A DNA stretch of 64,000 nucleotides. Origin: Mytilus californianus. Lineage: Eukaryota > Mollusca > Bivalvia > Mytilida > Mytilidae. Made by a program: the position numbers and the translations under genes. The notes under the pieces are model-generated. The model had not been told where the DNA came from, made no database searches, and saw only the letters and a program-made list of their open reading frames with translations. The DNA lies in assembly GCF_021869535.1 (NCBI RefSeq), contig NW_026262712.1, forward strand, positions 102,924,140 to 102,988,139. The letters run 5' to 3'. Positions 59,001 to 64,000 of the stretch are shown in pieces; position 1 is the stretch's first letter; each line of letters begins with the position of its first letter.

Positions 59001-60565
59001 TTAGTCATATGCGTTTTCTTAAAATATACTTTTTCACTCATTTGGTCTTTTGGAAAATGTTGTTTGTGCTGTGTTTAGACCTCTCTACCAAGAAATTTGT
59101 TTTGCATATACATGTATAAAAATTGCGGTTTTTATCCAACGCAATCATAGGTTTGAACGTTGTTTTCAATTTAGACTTGTTTATATTTTTTTCGTTTGGG
59201 CTTGTATTATATTTGCCTTTGCGTTAATATGATCCGTTCATCCTATTTTGACTCTTTTAAAATTCAAGAGTCTATCCTAAATTGAGGTAAATTATATGGC
59301 CTTCCAAATACAGTTTCGATTCCTGACATCACTGAAGAGACATTAATTGTCGAAATCCGGATATGGTGTACATATTTTTGCACCTCATGTTTGCGGTATA
59401 CCATCTTTTTCGCAAGTTTATTGTTTTTTGTTTGGTATCAAATTATAAAAAATATCCATTTTATTACATTTTGTGATCCGTTTATTTGGCAATCGCCAAT
59501 GGCAGTCAGCAGGGTTTAAGAACATCAGTTGTTCGACCTGTTAGTCAAATGCGTTTTGTTAAAATATACTTTTTTTTAACTCATTTGGTCCTTTGGAAAA
59601 TGTTGTTTGTGCTTTATTTTGACCCCTCTACCAAGAAATTATTTTGCATGCACATGTATAAAAATTGTGGTTTTTATCCAACGCAATCATAGGTTTGAAC
59701 GTTGTTTTCAATTTAGACTAGTTTATATTTTTTCGTTTGGGTTGTATTATATTTGCCTTCGGGTTTATATGATCCGTTCATCCTATTTTGACTCTTTCAA
59801 AATTCAAGAGTCTATCCTAAATTGAGGTAAATTATATGGCCTTCCAAATAACGTTTCGATTTCTGACATCACTGAAGAGACATTAATTGTCGAAATCCGG
59901 ATATGGTGGACAGATTTTTGCACCTCATGTTTGCGGTATACCATCTGTTTCGCAAGTTTATTGTTTTTCGTTTGGTATTAAATTATAATAAAGATCCATT
60001 TTATTACATCTAGTGATCCGTTTATTTGGCAATCGCCAATGGCAGTCAGCAGGGTTTAAGAACATCAGTTGTTCGACCTGTTAGTCAAATGCGTTTTGTT
60101 AAAATATACTTTTTCACTCATTTGGTCTTTTGGAAAATGTTGTTTGTGCTGTGTTTAGACCTCTCTACCAAGAAATTTGTTTTGCATATACATGTATAAA
60201 AATTGCGGTTTTTATCCAACGCAATCATAGGTTTGAACGTTGTTTTCAATTTAGACTTGTTTATATTTTTTTCGTTTTGGCTTGTATTATATTTGCCTTT
60301 GGGTTAATATGATCCGTTCATCCTATTTTGACTCTTTTGAAATTCAAGAGTCTATCCTAAATTGAGGTAAATTATATGGCCTTCCAAATACAGTTTCGAT
60401 TCCTGACATCACTGAAGAGACATTGATTGTCGAAATCCGGATATGGTGTACATATTTTTGCACCTCATGTTTGCGGTATACCCTCTTTTTCGCAAGTTTA
60501 TTGTTTTTTGTTTGGTATCAAATTATAATAAAGATCCATTTAATTACATCTTGTGATCCAATTAT
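53050..60565 (+). repeat. Seven-monomer higher-order repeat (3.78 kb), two copies
   Basis: Private variants recur at a 3,780-bp offset: the marker tataccatctatttcgcaag at 54,539 and 58,319, the gaggcgatatttattatcg variant at 55,014 and 58,794, units at 55,270 and 59,050, 55,813 and 59,594, and 56,351 and 60,130. Units 47-53 pair with 54-60. The first copy contains one short unit (53,707-54,195) that lost about 50 bp around 53,885, which explains the smaller offset of 3,722 at the left edge. Confidence 0.9.
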
Positions 60566-62957
60566 TTGGCAATCGCCAATGGCAGTCAGCAGGGTTTAAG
60601 AACATCAGTTGTTCGACCTGTTAGTCAAATGCGTTTTGTTAAAATATACTTTTTTAACTCATTTGGTCTTTTGGAAAATGTTGTTTGTGCTGTATTTAGA
60701 CCCCTCTTCCAAGAAATTTGTTTTGCATGCACATGTATAAAAATTGTGGTTTTTATCCAACGCAATCATAGGTTTGAACGTTGTTTTCAATTTAGACTTG
60801 TTTATATTTTTTTCGTTTGGTCTTGTATTATATTTGCCTTCGAGTTTATATGATCCGTTCATCCTATTTTGACTCTTTTAAAATTCAAGAGTCTATCCTA
60901 AATTGAGGTAAATTTAATGGCCTTCCAAATACAGTTTTGATTCCTAACATCACTGAAGAGACATTAATTGTCGAAATCTGGATATGGTGTACAAATTTTT
61001 GCACCTCATGTTTGCGGTATACCATCTTTTTCGCAAGTTTATTGTTTTTTTGTTTGGTATTAAATTATAATAAAGATCCCATTTATTACATCTTGTGATC
61101 CGTTTATTTGGCAATCGACAATGGCAGTCAGCAGGGTTTAAGAACATCAGTTGTTCGACCTGTTAGTCAAATGCGTTTTGTTAAAATATACTTTTTCACT
61201 CATTTGGTCTTTTGGAAAATGTTGTTTGTGCTGTATTTAGACCCCTCTACCAAGAAATTTGTTTTGCATGCACATGTATAAATATTGCGGTTTTTATCCA
61301 ACGCTATCATAGGTTTGAACGTTGTTTTCAATTTAGACTTGTTTATATTTTTATTCATTTGGGCTTGTATTATATTTGCCTTCGGGTTAATATGATCCGT
61401 TCATCCTATTTTGATTCTTTAAAATTCAAGAGTTTATCCTAAATTGAGGTAAATTATATGGCCTTCCAAATACAGTTTCGATTCCTAACATCACTGAAGA
61501 GACATGAATTGTCGAAATCCGGATATGGTAGACAGATTTTTGCACCTCATGTTTGCGGTATACCATCTTTTTCGCAAGTTTATTGTTTTTTGTTTGGTAT
61601 TAAATTATAATAAAGATCCATTTTATTACATCTTGTGATCCGTTTATTTGGCAATCGCCAATGGCAGTCAGCAGGGTTCAAGAACATCAGTTGTTCGACC
61701 TGTTAGTCAAATGCGTTTTGTTAAAATATACTTTTTCACTCATTTGGTCTTTTGGAAAATGTTGTTTGTGCTGTGTTTAGACCCCTCTACCAAGAAATTT
61801 GTTTTACATGTACATGTATAAAAATTGCGGTTTTTATCCAGCGTAATTATAGGTTTGAACGTTGTTTTCAATTTAGACTTGTTTATATTTTTTCGTATGG
61901 GCTTGTATTATATTTGCCTTCGGGTTTATATGATCCGTTCATCCTATTTTGACTCTTTCAAAATTCAAGAGTCTATCCTAAATTGAGGTATATTATATGG
62001 CCTTCCAAATACAGTTTCGATTCTAACATAACTGAAGAGACATTAATTGTCGAAATCCGGATATGGTGTACTTATTTTTGCACCTTATGTTTGCGGTATA
62101 CCATCTTTTTCGCAAGTTCATTGTTTTTTGTTTGGTATCAAATTATAATAAAGATCCATTTCATTACATTTTTTTATCCATTTATTTGGCAATCACCAAT
62201 GGCAGTTTGCAGGGGTTTTAGAACATCAGTTGTTCGACCTGTTAGTCAAATGCGTTTTGTTAAAATATACTTTTTCACTCATTTGGTCTTTTCGAAAATG
62301 TTGTTTGTGCTATATTTAGATCCCTCTACCAAGAAATTTGTTTTGCATGCATATGTATAAAAATTGCGGTTTTTATCCAACGCAATCTTAGGCTTGAACG
62401 TTGTTTTCAATTTAGACTTGTTTATATTTTTCGTTTGGTCTTGTATTATATTTGCCTTCGGGTTTATATGATCCGTTCATTCTATTTTGATTCTTTCAAA
62501 TTCAAGAGTTTATCCTAAATTGAGGTAAATTATATGGCCTTCCAAATACTGTTTCGATTCCTAACATCACTGAAGAGACATTAATTGTCGAAATCCGGAT
62601 ATGGTGTACATATTTTTGCCTCTCATGTTTGCGATATACTATCTTTTTCGCAAGTTTATTATTTTTTGTTTGGTATTAAATTATAATAAAGATCCATTTT
62701 ATTACAACTTGTGATCCATTTAATTGGCAATCGCCAATGGCAGTCAGCAGGGGTTTTAGAACATCAGTTGTTCGACCTGTTAGTCAAATGCGTTTTGTTA
62801 ATTATACTTTTTCACTCATTTGGTCTTTTGGAAAATGTTTTTTGTGCTGTATTTAGACCCCTCTACCAAGAAATTAGTTTTGCATGCACATGTATAAAAA
62901 TTGCGGTTTTTATCCAACGCAATCATAGGTTTGAACGTTGTTTTCAATTTAGACTTG

Positions 62958-62983
62958 TTTATATATATATATATATATATATA
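62958..62983. repeat. (TA)n microsatellite at satellite-retroelement junction
   Basis: The last satellite unit breaks inside its agacttgtttatat segment and continues as about eleven TA dinucleotides, followed by the 3' end of the Penelope-like element. Other monomers have tttttcg at this point, so the TA tract belongs to the insertion event or to later slippage. Confidence 0.85.
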
Positions 62984-63357
62984 GAAGTCTATAAAAAGGA
63001 CCAACCAGCAAATTTACTATGTACCGGATCGTCTAGAATAGACGATACTGTGCAGATAAGGAAAAAAATTATATAAGTCTAGAGATTTGCACAACGATAC
63101 TAATATAAGATGGTATTATACGAAGATGTTGTTAATAAATCGTGTTGACAAATATTTCGGCTTAACAAATAGCCTTCTTCGGTGTCAATTATTTCAACAG
63201 TACTGATAATATGTATAAAAATAGCTCAATAATACAGGTAAGTTTTGGTATATTGATTTAATCCAAAATCCTGAACATCATAGTATAAAACAAAACTCAA
63301 TACTCAAATATACGTGACTGTGTATATTTACAACCCAAAATGAGTGAAAAATAAAAC
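62984..63357 (-). mobile_element. 3' untranslated end of Penelope-like element
   Basis: Non-coding 3' region between the stop codon of the endonuclease frame and the TA junction. On the minus strand it includes gaagaaggctatttgttaag followed by ccgaaatatttgtcaacacg (63,188-63,143), a phrase I associate with Penelope-like 3' ends (memory). I looked for a hammerhead core, which some of these elements carry, and found none intact. Confidence 0.7.
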
Positions 63358-64000
63358 TTAGTATTTTTTATTGATGCCGTTTGGATGATGTACATTTAGT
63401 TCCTTTATCCAAAAGCTTTCCCGAACCTGTCGCTGGGCATCACTCCAGTGAATGTTCTGTTCAATCACTAGGATCTTCATGCGGTTAAAGTCATCAAGTG
63501 TGTGACCAGACTGTCTGAAATGCTGAGAAACTGGGAGAAATGGCTTCTTAGAGATATCACTCCTATGGCCATTGAGGCGTTTGTGGAAAAGCTGCTTTGA
63601 CTCACCAACATATTGGAGGCCACAAACCGAACATTCTAGAATGTAAATAACATTCATACTTTTGCAGTTAACATTGCAAAATATCTTATAGTTATTTTCG
63701 GTTGCCTTACTGTGAAAAGTTGATGAGTGATGCATCTGTAGGCAGCATTTGCAGCGTTTTTCATCACACGAATGACATTCTCCAGAAGTACTTCTATTAT
63801 CAGACACTTCAGCCCGCACCAGCAGGTTACGCAGACTATTGGGTTGCCTAAAAGCTATCATGGGAGGCTCGGGAAAAATCTTGGATAGTTTGGAATTCTT
63901 TTCAACTGTTTTCCAATGCTCACGAATGACACCGAAGCTGTTTTTGAGAGATGGGTGGTAAGTAAGAACACATGGAGTCCTTTTATTTTTCTTTTTATAT
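63358..64000 (-). CDS. Penelope-like retroelement protein, C-terminal part with GIY-YIG endonuclease (partial)
   Basis: One minus-strand frame is open from the window end to a TAA at 63,358, giving 213 codons. The Met at 63,861 is internal, because the frame continues upstream with PCVLTYHPSLKNSFGVIREH and IFPEPPMIAF. This stretch typically links the RT and endonuclease of Penelope-like elements. A Cys-rich knuckle follows (CHSCDEKRCKCC), then the GIY-YIG nuclease: VIYILECSVCGLQYVGESK, the RLNGHR block with the conserved Arg, and RESFWIKEL with the conserved Glu. The domain normally nicks target DNA for reverse transcription. No stop or frameshift is visible in this part. The RT domain lies outside the window. 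Confidence 0.92.
   Translation of the reverse strand, partial: YKKKNKRTPCVLTYHPSLKNSFGVIREHWKTVEKNSKLSKIFPEPPMIAFRQPNSLRNLLVRAEVSDNRSTSGECHSCDEKRCKCCLQMHHSSTFHSKATENNYKIFCNVNCKSMNVIYILECSVCGLQYVGESKQLFHKRLNGHRSDISKKPFLPVSQHFRQSGHTLDDFNRMKILVIEQNIHWSDAQRQVRESFWIKELNVHHPNGINKKY

Larger units (their letters stand above)
28773..62957 (+). repeat. 538-bp satellite array, about 65 monomers
   Basis: A marker, ggaaaatgttgtttgtgctg or a near variant, recurs about 65 times from 28,850 to 62,828 with a spacing of 535-541 bp and only a few short units. A typical monomer contains caatcgccaatggcagtcag, catcagttgttcgacctgtt, a T-rich middle, tatatgatccgttcatccta, gaagagacattaattgtcga and tttgcggtataccatctttt. 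The first unit is truncated (28,773-28,920) and joins the next at a T run. The array ends at 62,957, where tttatat passes into a TA tract. I do not recognise the family. Its ~77-codon open frames recur because the units are homogenised. Confidence 0.97.

Noticed and set aside
29031-62500. About 50 plus-strand frames of 60-112 codons beginning MENVVCAVFRPLYQE or MAIANGSQ
   Set aside because: They occur once per satellite monomer in register with the 538-bp unit, differ by frame-shifting T-run indels, include stops in several units and lack splice or domain evidence. Homogenised repeats keep such frames open by copying.
28773-62957. CRISPR array or bacterial tandem system
   Set aside because: Units are 538 bp with no alternation of short repeats and unique spacers, and the context is animal nuclear DNA.
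62984-63357. Possible hammerhead ribozyme in the Penelope-like 3' region
   Set aside because: The only core-like string, ctgataa near 63,203, lacks the required G8 and has no paired GAA box or stems.

Overview
The window reads as non-coding-rich animal nuclear DNA, AT-rich, with introns, immunoglobulin-type exons and many layers of decayed mobile elements. Several dispersed repeats are ones I recognise from marine mussels (Mytilus and relatives), so a mytilid bivalve is the most likely source. That assignment rests on remembered repeat families and was not checked by a search. There is no bacterial-style gene layout, and most long open frames are by-products of repeats.

Layout. (1) 1-4,575: a decayed reverse-transcriptase retroelement on the minus strand. 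Its 3' region is at 1-1,076 and its RT pieces at 700-1,076, 1,289-1,766 and 4,110-4,575. A 213-bp repeat (1,077-1,288) and a 2.3-kb block (about 1,767-4,109) interrupt it; the block contains a 120-bp minisatellite (2,610-3,470). (2) 5,130-7,985: dispersed mussel repeats and a 160-bp tandem repeat with a two-unit period. (3) 8,514-16,284, minus strand: the one convincing gene, an immunoglobulin-superfamily type I membrane receptor. Five exons, all with phase-1 junctions, give four Ig-like domains followed by a transmembrane segment and an acidic tail with tyrosine motifs. The 5' end with a signal peptide was not found. A decayed hammerhead-ribozyme element lies in its last intron. (4) 16,600-28,770: intergenic DNA with a 157-codon orphan frame, a nested inverted duplication (17.86-24.28 kb), more dispersed repeats and a second decayed hammerhead element.

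(5) 28,773-62,957: the dominant feature, a tandem array of about 65 monomers of about 538 bp. Distinct domains show higher-order periods: five monomers (2.69 kb) on the left and seven monomers (3.78 kb) on the right, with patchwork between. Each monomer carries three short dyads, and one lineage shows a paired change that keeps a dyad intact. (6) 62,958-64,000: a (TA)n tract, then the 3' end of a Penelope-like retroelement on the minus strand with an intact GIY-YIG endonuclease frame that runs off the window.

The only parts that work together as a gene are the five receptor exons. The most unusual structure is the 34-kb satellite with several higher-order registers, bounded on its right by a Penelope-like element.
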